Source: Lepas anatifera (taxonomy: Eukaryota; Arthropoda; Thecostraca; Lepadidae). Taken from it: a stretch of 64,000 nt of DNA. The first letter of the stretch is position 1. The number at the start of each line of letters is the position of its first letter. The notes under the pieces were generated by a model. That model was not told where the DNA came from. It worked only from the letters and a program-made list of their open reading frames with translations, and made no database searches. This document shows positions 10,988 through 21,717 of this stretch, piece by piece. The position numbers and the translations under genes are program-made. The stretch is from NCBI GenBank assembly GCA_034440635.1, contig JAOTON010001030.1, positions 1,066,501-1,130,500 of the forward strand, in the 5' to 3' direction.

Positions 10988-11512
10988 TTAAATGTGTTCG
11001 AATTTATCGACGTCGATCGGTAAAGTGTTGACCTGACCATAAATGCGGTCAATTTCTGTCACAGCCAGAGAAATAGTTGCACTTGGATCATGTGCGCTGC
11101 GCAGTTTGACTGACACAGTCTTAATTGCTTTAGGTGGCATAGCTGCTTCTCCAAACGTTGTGATGCTCCTGCCTTCAGATCCGAGTTCTTTGCAACGCAA
11201 ATCCTTCGAAAGTTGAGTAGTTATGAAGGACTGGTTTGCACCTGAGTCCAATAAAATGCGTACCTTGCGCTCGCCTGCGGGTCCCATTGCTACTGCACGT
11301 GCTGTTTGGAACAGCACAGTTCCCTTCTGTTGCACATGAGACTGAGCAGCCATTATAGGAACTGGCTTCTCTCTGCTACAAAGAACTGTGTGATGACGCT
11401 TTCCACATTGCACGCACATTCTGGCGCTTGAGCACTGGCTCGCAATATGTCCATTGCCAAGGCAAAGAAAACAAGCTCGTGTAGTCAGCAGCCGGTTTCG
11501 GCGTTCCTCCAC
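10988..11512 (-). CDS. BEL gag/pol: CCHC zinc knuckles and aspartic protease (partial, 174 codons)
   Basis: The N-terminal third has two CCHC-type knuckles (CFLCLGNGHIASQC and CVQCGKRHHTVLC, about residues 14-52), which bind element RNA. It is followed by a DUF1758-like retropepsin with the catalytic DSGA in RILLDSGANQSFIT (about residues 85-98). This segment links gag to pol in BEL elements. It is open over its full length, but it is only part of an inactive polyprotein. Upstream gag is in another frame at 11515-12540. Confidence 0.85.
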   Translation of the reverse strand: MEERRNRLLTTRACFLCLGNGHIASQCSSARMCVQCGKRHHTVLCSREKPVPIMAAQSHVQQKGTVLFQTARAVAMGPAGERKVRILLDSGANQSFITTQLSKDLRCKELGSEGRSITTFGEAAMPPKAIKTVSVKLRSAHDPSATISLAVTEIDRIYGQVNTLPIDVDKFEHI

Positions 11513-11514
11513 AC

Positions 11515-12540
11515 TCAGCTGCTTGACTTGTTTGCAGGACGCGACTGTTTCATGGTCTGCGCTTCTGCAAAAGACTTGGTGCGACCCCCATGAGAAGAGA
11601 CCTGCAGGGCTGCTGCCGACGCAGCAGGTGGCAGTCCGTGTGGCGGCTGTCTCCTCCAGCCCCGTGTGCTCCTCTCCGTCAGTGGATTCTTGCGGCCCAG
11701 GTCATGTAAAGACTGTTCACGAGCTGACAGGTATTCAGCTGATTGGACGACGTCATTGAGAGCTTTAGGATCCTTCTCTTTGATATACATTTTCAGCTCA
11801 TTTGGACATGTGACAAAAACTGTTCAGATAGAATGAGCTGTTTGAGACCGTCCATTGTGGCCGGGAATTCACTCAGCTCCATCCACTTGTCCAAATAAGT
11901 GCAAAATCTTGTCATAAATTGTCTGGGGTTTCATCCTTCTCTGGGAGTGATTCGCGTAGTTTTTTGCGGTAGCCTGAGGATGTTAATCCGAAGCGTTTTA
12001 GTAACGCATCTCTGACAGTGTCATATTCCTCTGCTTCTTCCGCGCTCAACCTGTGGTACACATCACGTGCCTTACCCGTTAGGAGAGCGCTCAGTGCCAC
12101 AGCCCAGTCTCCTATGCCCCAGCCGCTGAACAGTGCGAACCTCTCAAAAGCGGGTTAAATAGCTGTCCAGATCATCACCATCGGAAAATGGTGGCAGTTT
12201 TGGCATTTTGTTGGTCCGTGTACTTCCTGTAGTCATTGTCTTTTTCCGAACTAAGTCGAAGTTTTTCGATTTCGATTTCATTTTGTCTTTGCTTTTCTTT
12301 TTCTTCTCGTTCTAGAGCAGCAGTCTCCTTCTGTTCCTCTCTTTCCCGAGCTCTTTCTTCTCTGTCCCTTGTTTCTTTTTCCTTCCTTTCTTCTGTGTCC
12401 TTTGCTTCTCTCTCCTTTCTTTTTTATCTTTCAATATCCTTTTCCTGATGTTCTGTGGCGAATTTTAAGGCTTCCTGACCTTGTAAACCGTATTTTCCGC
12501 TATTTCTAAATAATCCTCCAATGTCCTCATTGCGGTCGCC
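11515..12540 (-). pseudogene. BEL gag with SCAN-like domain (broken)
   Basis: The - strand start codon lies a few bases inside the 5' LTR, near 12542. A Lys/Glu/Arg-rich coiled-coil-like stretch (about 12240-12480) is followed by ALSALLTGKARDVYHRL and LLKRFGLTSSGYRKKL (about 11970-12100). This matches the SCAN-like gag domain found in several invertebrate retroelements and mediates assembly of gag. After a frameshift near 11915 the sequence continues through a VPNELKMYIKE region to the zinc knuckles. Stops and frameshifts prevent a full product. Confidence 0.8.
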
Positions 12541-12544
12541 ATTA

Positions 12545-12662
12545 TGTTACCTTCAGTTTTTTTTAATTATTCAGCCATTCTGGTTTGTTGCATCATATTT
12601 TGCGTCTCTGAAATTTCCAAATCTCTTTCAAGCGCTAAGTGTTTGGCGCCACTTCTGCAACA
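12545..12662 (-). repeat. 5' LTR of the BEL-like element
   Basis: This is the 118-bp direct repeat partner of 1109-1226. On the - strand it starts TGTTGCAG and ends GTAACA, followed within a few bases by the gag ATG. There is therefore almost no room for a separate primer-binding site downstream of the LTR. Either the true LTR border differs slightly or priming is unusual. Confidence 0.72.
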
Positions 12663-12775
12663 TATAACATTGTAAGCCCCCAATTTTGAGCCTCTGTTCG
12701 AACCGCCTATGGCCAAAATTATATCAAAATACACATCAAGTGTCATCCTAAATCTCAGTAATAGCATTCAACGAC
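12663..12775. repeat. Right flank: continuation of the ~285-bp repeat
   Basis: ATAACATTGTAAGCCCC and CCGCCTATGGCCAAAATTAT match the host repeat at about 790-845. This confirms that 1108 and 12663 were once adjacent. Confidence 0.65.
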
Positions 12776-13060
12776 GAGTTAGATGAATTTGTAAACCAAA
12801 ACAACGTAGGGATTTTAGGCCTTGTAAAAACTAAGCTAGACGACTCTGTTAACAGCTCTATGTACAACTTAAGTATATTTCACAGTCCACTTTCCCGGCA
12901 TAGAAACAGGAAAGGAGGAGGTATCTTACTGTACTGTCATTCATCTCTTGGGATAACGAGGCTCCACGACCTAGAATTCGGAAACGTAGAGTGGGTGTGG
13001 GCAAAAATTAAATTAAAAGATATGATTTTGATCCTATGTTGCACTTGATACCATACACGT
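12776..13060 (+). pseudogene. LINE endonuclease fragment
   Basis: The + strand frame reads FNDELDEFV...VGILGLVKTKL, then RKGGGILLYCHSS, LEFGNVEWVWAKIKL and ILILCCT. This is the pattern of the apurinic-like endonuclease (EEP) domain of Jockey/CR1-type LINEs, which nicks target DNA. The usual ET of the active site (GLxET) is replaced by KT, and the reading frame stops at about 13048. It is a short dead fragment. Confidence 0.65.
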
Positions 13061-13124
13061 ATATTCACACTACGGGGCGATACATGATCCATACAGTGAT
13101 TTAAAAAAAAACAAGAAAACAAGC

Positions 13125-13225
13125 CCTGGCCGTGGTGGGCAAAGATAAACTACATACGGAGGCGCTGGGCCCCGAACCCGTGACCGCCGACGGCGCGAGC
13201 GCTCTAAATTACGCCCAGACGGGCA
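13125..13225 (-). mobile_element. tRNA-derived SINE head
   Basis: On the - strand a GGGCGTAATTTAGAG A-box-like segment is followed at tRNA spacing by a GGGTTCGGGGCCC B-box. These are internal RNA polymerase III promoter elements. The fold does not make a proper tRNA. The body beyond the head was not delimited. Confidence 0.5.
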
Positions 13226-13229
13226 CGGG

Positions 13230-14930
13230 CTCGGAGCCCAGCAGACGCCCACCGGCCGGGTGAGTGGACAAATACATCAGAATGATAATGAGCGGTACAA
13301 GATCGGTACAAGCAACACACAGCTAAGGCGTGAGCGACACCAATAAAATACGGAGGCGGTCTCACACCGCGCAGACACCGCCCAGCATCAGCAACGTAGA
13401 CCCGGCGAATCCACCACACCGCCCCGGCGAAACGCACAACGCTCTGTCCACCCGGGCAGCAACAACCGGACTCTGAAGCCGGGCCCCTCGACTCGCAGCC
13501 GACCCCCGCCGGGGACGGGACCCGGCTGATCGGCCGCAGGACAACTCAACGGCTCGGCAGCCTACGAACTTCCCCGACTCCGCTGTGGGAAGTCCCGCGG
13601 CGGCGGGGCCCTCCGAAGAATCCTCGCCACCGGCCCCGCCGCCCAGGAGACATATCGTCAGACTCGAGGGGGCGGACTCCCTGATCTCCCCTCTCCGGAA
13701 CCCGCGGAGCCGCCCGTCCAGGAGGCGCCGCCACCCCGATGTTCAGCCGGAGGCGCAGAACCAGTCCCGCGTCGACAGACGAAGACCGCCGTATCCGAGG
13801 AAGTTTGACGCCGCACCCCCACCGCAGAAGAAACCTTATCCTCCGCAGATCGGCGACGCCGGGGGCGCCGCCCGCGCCGCCAGCGCACAACGTCGGGGCC
13901 AAGAGGGCCACCGGTAGGGGCGATCGCTGAGATCGGCGGCGGCAGAGACGACGATACACCGCCAAACTTGAAAAGTCGGACTCTATGATCCCCTTCTTCT
14001 CCGGACACCGCGCAGAGACAGGCACCTCATGAGCAGGCATCCAGAGGCAGACACCGCAGGAGTCGCCCGGCCAGAAGGCGCCGCCAGCCAGCGGTGCACG
14101 ACGATCCCCGCGCCGACAGATAAAGGCCTGCCCCGGCCAAAAACGTTTTACGCCGAGCCTCCATCACAGGAGAAACTCCAGCCCGCGCAGATGTGTGATG
14201 TCGGGACAACGCTCGCGGCACTAGCGGACTACACCGGGCCCCAGGGACCACCGGCAGCCGGCAGGAGAAGAAGAGAGGCCACGACTATCACCCCATCGCA
14301 ACTCCAGCAGGATCCTCTCCTGCAGTCGACGACGTGTAGGCATATCCGGGATGGTATCAGTTGACTTCAACAAAGGTTGGACAGAACAGAGTTGGACAGC
14401 CGAACAGCAGCTCCAGGTGTCCGGGTCTCCCCTCGGGTCGCACCCCAGTCGTAACCACACGTTGCGCCGGGGCCGGTACTAAAGCAGTAGGCGACCAGCG
14501 GCGGCAGTCACTTGAATCGGTCCCTCAGGCCCCCACGGCCGGTGCCAGATGAAGGTGCCGGACGCCGCCAGACACCGTGATGACACTCAGCACCAGGATG
14601 GTACAAGAGCGGCGCGCCTGAGCCGGTCCTCTTGTGTCTCCTCTAAAGACAGTGGCAGCGGGCAGCGGATCTGGCGGACGGACACCAATGTTAAGGAGTG
14701 AAAGGGGGATCAGGGTTGTGTCGCCCGGGTTTGAGAGGGGTATCGCAGCGTATGACTGTTGGCATGGTTTGAAAAACGGTGGTGCTGGTGATAAAAGACG
14801 GGAGGCCGAAGCCCGTCTACGACTTTCATTAACCTTTAATTTATTAGGGCCAGAGATTCAGTTGCAGCTAGTCACCCCCGGTGCACTTAATTTAGCTGCA
14901 ATATAGGGACGACACTACAATTCCGGGGAC
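13230..14930. other. GC-rich block without a recognisable gene
   Basis: From about 13230 to 14640 the sequence is clearly richer in G+C than its surroundings. It holds overlapping reading frames on both strands with arginine/proline-rich translations that resemble no family I know. No splice-consistent exon stands out. It might be the 5' untranslated part of a retroelement or a CpG-rich host segment. From 14640 to 14930 composition returns to average. Confidence 0.4.
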
Positions 14931-15142
14931 AGCAATATATGCTCAAAATAACAATATTCAATTGGAGACTGCCGCAAATTTATAGTAACTTTGGTGAACT
15001 GGAGACCTATCTCACATTTAGGAGCTCTGTTAATTTTCTGCCTTTAGAAAAAAAGAAGAAAAAAACAGCCTATAAGCTAGTTCATTCAGGAGAAGGTGGT
15101 GTAATCTTATCTAACTCTAACAGTTTTGGGCGAATGGTCATA

Positions 15143-16830
15143 TCAATAATGGTCAATAAATAACTTTTTGAGGACTAGTTTGAAGAAATATTTGCTTTTG
15201 GGTATGTCATTGATGTTCCTTATTTTTGGTGCAAGATTTTCATTCCACGTTTTTGGTGCCGCAAGAAATATTGAAAATTTCCGGTAAAGAAAGGCAGTAA
15301 ACGGAACCTCAAAGTGGGTTGGTTGTCTCGTTAGCCTATCCCTTGTCGATCCTGCAAGTGTGAATTTAGATGCTAATTGTGTTGGCAAGGAATTTGTGAG
15401 AAAATCATGGAGAATATTCATTTGGGTGATTTTGATTAGATCGACTAGTTTAACAACTTTATATTTCTTAAATATGGGACTAGAGGGTGCCAAACGGTCA
15501 GCTGAGTCAATGATTTGGACTACCTTTTTTAAGAGTAATTAACCGGTTTAATCTAGTAGGGAAGGTAGAACCCCAGACTTGAATTCCATACATAATATGT
15601 GATAATACTAATGAGTTGTAAAGAAGGAGGAGGTGATTGGGTCTCAGGAAGCCCTTAATCCTTGATATCAGCCCTATGTTACGAGAAACTGTATTTTCTA
15701 AGTTTTTAATGTGTAGATCCCACTTAAACTTATCATCAATAATAATTCCTAGGTATTTTGTTGAATGGCTTCGATTTATCTTGTCATTATTGATTGATAT
15801 TACTATGTCAGGTTCGTCGCGTCGGTTAGAAAAAAGCTGGTAAGTAGACTTTTTTGGATTGACAGTTAGTCGGTTGCAAGTAAGCCATTCAGCTATTTTA
15901 GGAAGGTTGTTGGAGATTGTATGTTGGAGGTCAGAGGGCGTTTTACCCGTAAAGGTGAGGACAGTGTCGTCTGCAAACTGAAGAAACTGACAGGGAGGGG
16001 AACTAAGACAGATGTCATTAATATAAATGATAAATAGGAGGGGGCCAAGAACAGATCCCTGGGGGACTCCGTGATTCATTTGTTGGGGATTAGTCGAGAA
16101 TATGGAATTAAATTTAACAATCTGTGTTCGGTTATTAAGGTATGAGTGGAAGAAAGCAAGAGCATTATTTTTGACGCCATAGAAGTCTAGTTTTTTTAGA
16201 AGGATTTCATGGTTCACAGTATCGAAAGCTTTTGAAAAGTCGAGGTAGATAGCTGCACATATTTCTTTTTTGATAAAGCCCTGGTAACGTGATCATGCAA
16301 TATAGCCACAGGCATGTAAGTACTATGTGATTTTCGAAACCCGAATTGATTATCGTTAATAATATTTTCGAACGTGGTGTATTCAACGAGCTGGGCATAA
16401 ACAATTTTTTCCAATATTTTTGAGAGAATGTTAAGAAGGCTTATAGGTCGGTAGTTATTAAATGATGAAACGTCTCCTGACTTATAAATTGGGACTACAA
16501 TGGATTTCTTAAATGCTTTGGGAAATGTTCCTGTAGTAAGACATAAGTTGAAGACATGTTGGAGGTACGGGGCTAGTGTTTGAGAGATGGCTTTGAGTAT
16601 TTTTGGCGTAAGAGAGTCGGCAGTGGCAGATGAGCTATCTAGGCCCTGTATTAATGACGTAATGGTCGGGACATCTGTTTGGTTTAGGAAAAATTCATTT
16701 CTAGGTGCATGAAGGTTATCCAGGAATGAGAAGGGATTGGTATTAGACTGTGAAAGCTTATTGTCCAGCGTGGAAGCAATGGATCCAAAGAAAGAGTTAA
16801 ATTTGTTTGCAATAACTTCATGCTGGGTTA
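15143..16830 (-). pseudogene. LINE reverse transcriptase and C-terminal region
   Basis: RT is spread over several frames. Visible are INDNQFGFRKSHST (about 16305-16350), the motif B and C segment HGVPQGSVLGPLLFIIYIND (about 16025-16085), the catalytic FADDT (about 15960-15975), and KYLGIIID (about 15740-15770). The C-terminal part 15143-15493 includes ILHDFLTN and FLAAPKTWN, which recur in CR1/Jockey-like C-termini. Motif A is damaged near 16210 where two frames overlap. The protein is not functional. Confidence 0.85.
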
Positions 16831-17289
16831 TTTTGTTTGAGTTAAAGTTAAATGATTGGGAAAATCCTGCTTTATTTTGCTTTTGTGAACAAGAGTGAGC
16901 AGGATTTGCCAGAGCCTGGCAGGATTTGATTTAAATTCGTTCAATTTACGGTCATAGTATGTCTTTTTGGCTGCTCGTATCAGGGCTTTTAGTCGGTTAC
17001 GGTAGGTGATAAACTCTCGCTTATTAATTTCGGTAGGTTCTCTAAGAGACTTTTTGTGTAGGTCATTTTTTTGTTGATGCTTTGCAAAAGAGCAAACGAT
17101 ATCCAAGGTTGGATGGGTATATTTCTTCTACTATTTTTTAATATACTTAGTTTATCGATCTCTGATAAGATAGTTGATATCAAGAAGTCAGTGGCGTGCT
17201 CAGGGTCTTCTATGTTTGTAATATTTCTTAGTTTATCTGCCAAAACTGTCTTTAAATCTTCAATTTTCCTGAAGTCAAAACAGAGTCGG

Positions 17290-18165
17290 TGCTGTGAGGC
17301 TGTTTTTTTGGTGTTATTTATCATCCGCTTTATAGATAAAGCAATTGGGAGATGATCGCTTACATCAGCCATAACTACATGGGAGTCATTCACTAGTGAT
17401 AGTGCATTACAGAAAAAATTATCTATGAGGGTAGCAGAATTTAGTGAAACCCTAGTTGGGAGAGCTATACATGGGAAAAAAACCTAAAGATGCAAAGGTG
17501 TTCAGAAACAGAGATGTTTGTTCTGAAGACTGGTGTTTTAGTAAATCTACATTAAAGTCTCCCCCTAAAATACAATTTTTTGATTCTATATTAATCATGC
17601 TCAGAGTTAGCTCAATATATTCAAGGAAATCTGTGAGCAGGAAAGAGGGGGATCTATAAGCAGAACCTATCACTAACGGTTTTTGATTGGGAATTTTGAT
17701 TTCGAGAAATACTGTCTGGAATTCAAGTCTGGCGGTTTCAATGTCATTTTTGCGGGTATATGTTAGAGCATTACTGACATAAATTCCAGAGCCTTTACCC
17801 TTTGTTTGAATGGGAGATGATGTTTCCAGTTTGTACCCTGGCAGCTGATATGATTGAGCAGATACTGAGTCTACCCATGTTTCGCTAATGAGTATGATAT
17901 TTGGTTTGATTGAGAGTTGCTGAAGGAGAAGTTCTAAGCTGTCAAAGTTTTTGGGGAGAGACCGAATGTTGACATGCAGGACCGACAAGAGTTGAGACGG
18001 ATTATGTGTGTGATCAACTTTCACGGTATGGGGTAGATTTAGGTAACCACATCTTTCTAAAATGTTTTGGAACACTTGATTAGAGATGATTTGACCATCA
18101 TTGAGACATGTATAATCAGGAAGAAATCTATTAGCAATTTTTATGACAAAGTTCTTAGACGGCAA
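17290..18165 (-). pseudogene. LINE apurinic-like endonuclease domain
   Basis: This domain makes the first-strand nick at the target. The frame 17452-18165 shows HVNIRSL (metal-binding Asn), ISETWV (catalytic Glu), GSAYRSP and GGDFNVDL (Asp/Asn pair). The closing VSDHLPI motif (Ser-Asp-His) is in the next frame at about 17345-17365. A single frameshift in a T-run near 17470 separates the two. Apart from it, all EEP catalytic motifs are present. Confidence 0.88.
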
Positions 18166-18269
18166 GAGACTATCTACTCCAAAGTTGGATTAAAAGTGAA
18201 AACTTAAATTAAAAGATTACAAGAGACTTGACATTGGTGGACCAACCAATTCCTTTAATTTTAGAAAGA

Positions 18270-18570
18270 CGAATCAGCTTGCAGCATTCTCAATGTGATG
18301 GGATGGTTTGCAGGCTAGGTAGACCTAGGGGAGGTGGCCTCACTGTTCGACCACTCCTACTTCGAATGATATCCGTGGGTGCTTCTGCGGAACTAGGAGG
18401 CTGCACTACCTGATACAATTTTGCCCTGTAGGTCTTTGGGGTAGCACTAGTATTTTGTTGGATAGAATTGGAGGGTGGGCCTTCAGGTGTGACCGGTTTG
18501 GAAATGACAGGCAGTGTACCCCCCATGTTCTGGTTTGGAGTCGGGGAGAGCTGGGTTGAAGAGTATGCAT
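18270..18570 (-). pseudogene. Possible LTR-retrotransposon fragment
   Basis: A - strand frame contains RSRSGRTVRPPPLGLPS, a motif often seen at the C-terminus of Gypsy-type integrases ('TRSGR...PPxRL'). There is no other domain support in the short interval between the two LINEs, so this is only a suggestion. Confidence 0.3.
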
Positions 18571-18629
18571 CAGTACCTGTCTCAGTCCCAGCCAGGACTT
18601 GCTCCCGTGTGTTATAGTCTGGTACCAGG

Positions 18630-19702
18630 GCTTACATACCCCCAAACTCAAACGCTGAAGCCAAAGATTTATTTCTTGAGTACTTAACAGAGAGTGTTGA
18701 ACAGGCAAAAGCGCACAACCCAACATGTATAATAGTAATGGGGGATCTGAATGCTGGCAATATGTATCTAGGAGATAAAAATGTAAACCATTCGCCACTG
18801 ACACACTTTCAAAGCAAATTAGAGGCAACTGCCAATTGTTTAGGACTATTTCAAGTAATCAAAGAACCCACCAGGGTGCAGGGAAACACTCAAAATTTGC
18901 GCGACCTATGTTTTGTTGATAACAAGCAATTTATCTCAAGCGGTGGTGTCCTGTCATCTTTTTCTGTGCTCGATCATTTTCCAATTTTTGTTTCTATCAA
19001 AAAAAGCATAGCTACCCCGGCGACAAACCATAAAACAATATGGGATTACAGTAAGCTAGACGTGCAACGTCTGACCAACATTCTCACGACAACAGACTGG
19101 CAGGACATAATAGACAAAGACATTAACACTGCAGTGAACTTGTTCACAAAAACATTACAAAATGCGGCCGCAGCAACTATTCCTTTAAAAACTATCACTA
19201 TCAACTCAAAAGATAAACCATGGGTGACAAAATCTCTGAAATCAGCGATGAGAAAACGGGATAGGTTATTCAAACAAGCCAAAAAGGTTCAAAACAAGTA
19301 TAAAGACCGGAACCATCCTGAAATAAATATTGCGTGGCATAGGTGGCGGTTACAGCGGAATAGGGTCACCAACGACTTACGACAATTTAAAAACCAATAT
19401 TTACTCTCAAAAACAAATCAACTTCTTCAGTATAAAAGCAGCCCACACAAATATCATTCTACTTTGCGAGAACTTACTGGCCGTATAATCACTAAATCAA
19501 TTCCTCCTTTAATGAACGAAAATGAAACCATGGTCAACGACAACGAGCAGAAAGCAAACATGTTAAACTCCTATTTTGCAGCGCAATCAACATTAGACAT
19601 CGTAGAGCCGGAGATACTTATTGCTGAGCCCCCTGACTCCCCTGTCCCGGAAATAGACGCCCTTGTGGTCTCTGAACGAGATGTGCTACATGAACTAAAT
19701 AA
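18630..19702 (+). CDS. LINE ORF2, endonuclease C-terminal half and linker (partial)
   Basis: The frame is open from the truncation point. It contains VMGDLNAGN (Asp/Asn of the endonuclease) near 18738-18764, a drifted SVLDHFPIFV where SDHxP is usual (about 18963-18990), and KDKPWVTKSLKSAMRKRDRL (about 19210-19270), the basic linker that precedes RT in this class. Beyond 19702 a 138-bp insertion shifts the frame. Without it the sequence would run straight into the RT frame at 19841. The SVLDH form of the histidine motif is non-canonical and may mean reduced activity. Confidence 0.85.
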
Positions 19703-19840
19703 TTGTATAACAGTGGTTGACAGATATTAACACTAAACCACAGAGGCAGATGGGTTTCGACAAAATTGTTTTGCATCTTGGTAGGAGGATGGATCATCCT
19801 CCTACCATAGTGGCTTTGTAGCGTGTGTTGTTTAATGTTA
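19703..19840. mobile_element. 138-bp structured insertion with 13-bp target duplication
   Basis: ATGAACTAAATAA occurs at 19690-19702 and again at 19841-19853. The 138 bp between can form three hairpins: GTGGTT with AACCAC (about 19713-19740), CAAAA with TTTTG inside GATG/CATC (about 19749-19779), and a perfect 11-bp stem GGTAGGAGGAT/ATCCTCCTACC with a 5-base loop (about 19781-19807). On the - strand CTGTGGTTTAGTGTTAAT resembles a polymerase III A-box, but no clear B-box follows. There is no poly-A tail. It looks like a small structured RNA or SINE copied in by LINE machinery. Confidence 0.7.
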
Positions 19841-21717
19841 ATGAACTAAATAAGCTACAGCCCCACAAATCAACAGGACCTGACGAAATTCCAAACAACT
19901 TCTTAAAGCTAACCGCAATTTTTATCACAGACCCGTTAACAAAATTATTCAATAAATCTCTTCAGCTCGGTATTTTCCCGTCAGAATGGAAACTCGCCAA
20001 TGTCAAACCAATTTTCAAAAATAAAGGATCCCCATTCGACATTTCCTGCTATAGGCCTATCAGTCTTCTTTCTTGCTTATCGAAAGTCTTTGAAAAGGTG
20101 GTTTTCCGGAAAATATACAAACACTTATCAGACAACAGCCTTCTAACAGATCGACAGAGCGGGTATAGGCCCGGCCATGGTACACAAATGCAACTTTTCT
20201 ATTTGACACATAAATTAAATGAATCACTAGATAAGGGGCAAGATTTCACTGCAGTGTATTTGGACATTTCGCGCTACTTCGACAAAATTTGGCATAGAGG
20301 ACTCTTAGAAAAATGCAAACGTGAATTCGGACTGACTGCAGTTTTAGACTGGCTCGCCTCCTACCTTACTGACAGAAGACAACGTGTTTGCTTGCAAAAT
20401 TCTTACTCATCTACTCTTTCGCTAAATGCAGGCTGTCCTCAAGGATCCGTTCTTGGCCCCCTCCTTGCCCTCCTCTATCTAAATTCTCTGACAAAACAAA
20501 CGACCCAAGACATACTTTGCTTTGCTGACGACACATCTCTGTACGCGGCTCATACCACTGAATCATTCCTTTCTATTCAGAACACTCTTCAGACAGACCT
20601 TGACAAAATATACAGTTATGGACAAAAATGGTTCATTACCTTTAACCCAACCAAAACAACCCAGCAAACTTTCTCGTTAAAAAATAGAACACAAGTCCCA
20701 AAACTAACATTTGGTGGTGAACCTGTACCAGTGGTGCAAAAGCACAAACATCTAGGAATTACTCTTTCTCACGACTTAAAATTCAAAGAACACGTCAACC
20801 AAATAATCAAAAAAGTAAACATAGCTTTGAGCCCTATCTACCCTTTAGCACAGTTTCTCCCCAGAACAATTCTAAATCAAATTTACACGACATACGTTAG
20901 ACCTCACTTTGACTACTGTGACATAATTTATGACGGTCATATCACAGCACATGACAAACTTAGACTTGAACGACTGCAGAATAGAGCCGCTAGACTAGTG
21001 GCAGGGACCTTACTCCGGACACCGACTGAGAAATTGATAAAAGACCTTGGGTGGGAATCCCTTGAGACAAGAAGGAAAATAAACAAAATTGTATTTTTTC
21101 ATAACCTTTTAAATAACCCATTAGTACCACAATTCATACGCAACGTTGTTCCTGAAACAAGAGAAAGTAACTTGCTTAGAACCTTAAGACATTCAGAAAT
21201 AATAACAGTGCCGCGACACAGAACACTAGCGTTTAAAAGATTATTTTTGCTTACCTCTGTCAAGACGTGGAATCACCTGCCCCAAAATATTCGTGAAATT
21301 ACCTCCAAAACTACATTCAAAAACAAAATAAAACACCATTTTGGGACTCCCTCTCCCCCACTTTATTACTCATTGGGCCAAAAGAGCGAAAATTGTCTAT
21401 TGACAAGACTGCGACTTGGCACAAGCAAATTAAATTCACCCCAATTTGAAGTTCAAGCGATCAACTCTCCCCACTGTGCTTGCGGCGAAACGAAAGAGGA
21501 CACACCACACTTCATGCTCCATTGTCAATTATTCAACCACGCAAGAGCAACAATGTTTCACGAAATTCTCTCTAAAACCAACATTAACCTTTCAAACATG
21601 GATAAGCAATCAAAACTGAATATTCTGCTGCATGGCTCTCCATTAAACAAATCAAACTCCAAAAAAGTAGCCTCAACTGTCTTTAAATTTATCCGAAACA
21701 CAAAACGATTTGCATAG
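19841..21717 (+). CDS. LINE ORF2 reverse transcriptase, long open frame
   Basis: About 625 codons without a stop. RT motifs in order: HKSTGPDEIPN (about 19865-19895), CYRPISLLSCLSK (about 20048-20087), DRQSGYRPGHGT (about 20152-20187), motif A VYLDISRYFDKIWH (about 20255-20295), CPQGSVLGPLLALLYLN (about 20433-20485), and catalytic FADDT (about 20520-20535). KHLGITLSHDLKF (about 20745-20783) and a C-terminal CCHC-like CACGETKEDTPHFMLHC (about 21477-21527) follow. LDISRYFD replaces the more common LDxxKAFD. The 19825 ATG lies in inserted sequence; the native frame comes from 18630. Confidence 0.92.

Larger units (their letters stand above)
1109..12662 (-). mobile_element. BEL/Pao-like LTR retrotransposon, broken by nested insertions
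   Basis: The element reads on the - strand from a 5' LTR at 12545-12662 to a 3' LTR at 1109-1226. Internal parts appear in the order of BEL/Pao elements: SCAN-like gag, CCHC knuckles, aspartic protease, reverse transcriptase, RNase H, integrase and a DUF5641-like tail. Both flanks come from the same host repeat, which supports one insertion event. Coding capacity is lost through frameshifts, a 20-bp minisatellite (3650-4188), a LINE tail (about 2570-2995) and a 5.3-kb DNA transposon (4810-10145). Without insertions it would be roughly 5.3 kb, a normal size for the group. Superfamily assignment is firm; family assignment needs a database. Confidence 0.88.
15143..18190 (-). mobile_element. LINE (Jockey/CR1-type), nearly full ORF2 with frameshifts
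   Basis: On the - strand this reads endonuclease (18165 to about 17290), linker (17290-16830), reverse transcriptase (about 16700-15510) and a conserved C-terminal region (15493-15143). The order and spacing fit the single large ORF2 of a Jockey/CR1-type element. ORF1 is missing, so the copy is 5'-truncated. It lies head to head with another LINE on the + strand (18613-21950), with about 420 bp between them. Confidence 0.88.

Noticed and set aside
13546..14040. Arg/Pro-rich 164-codon frame on the - strand
   Set aside because: Four frames are open over the same GC-rich block, which is expected from composition. No family resemblance or splice signals.
19825..19840. ATG at 19825 as start of the LINE RT protein
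   Set aside because: It lies inside the 138-bp insertion. The native frame came from upstream at 18630 before the insertion.
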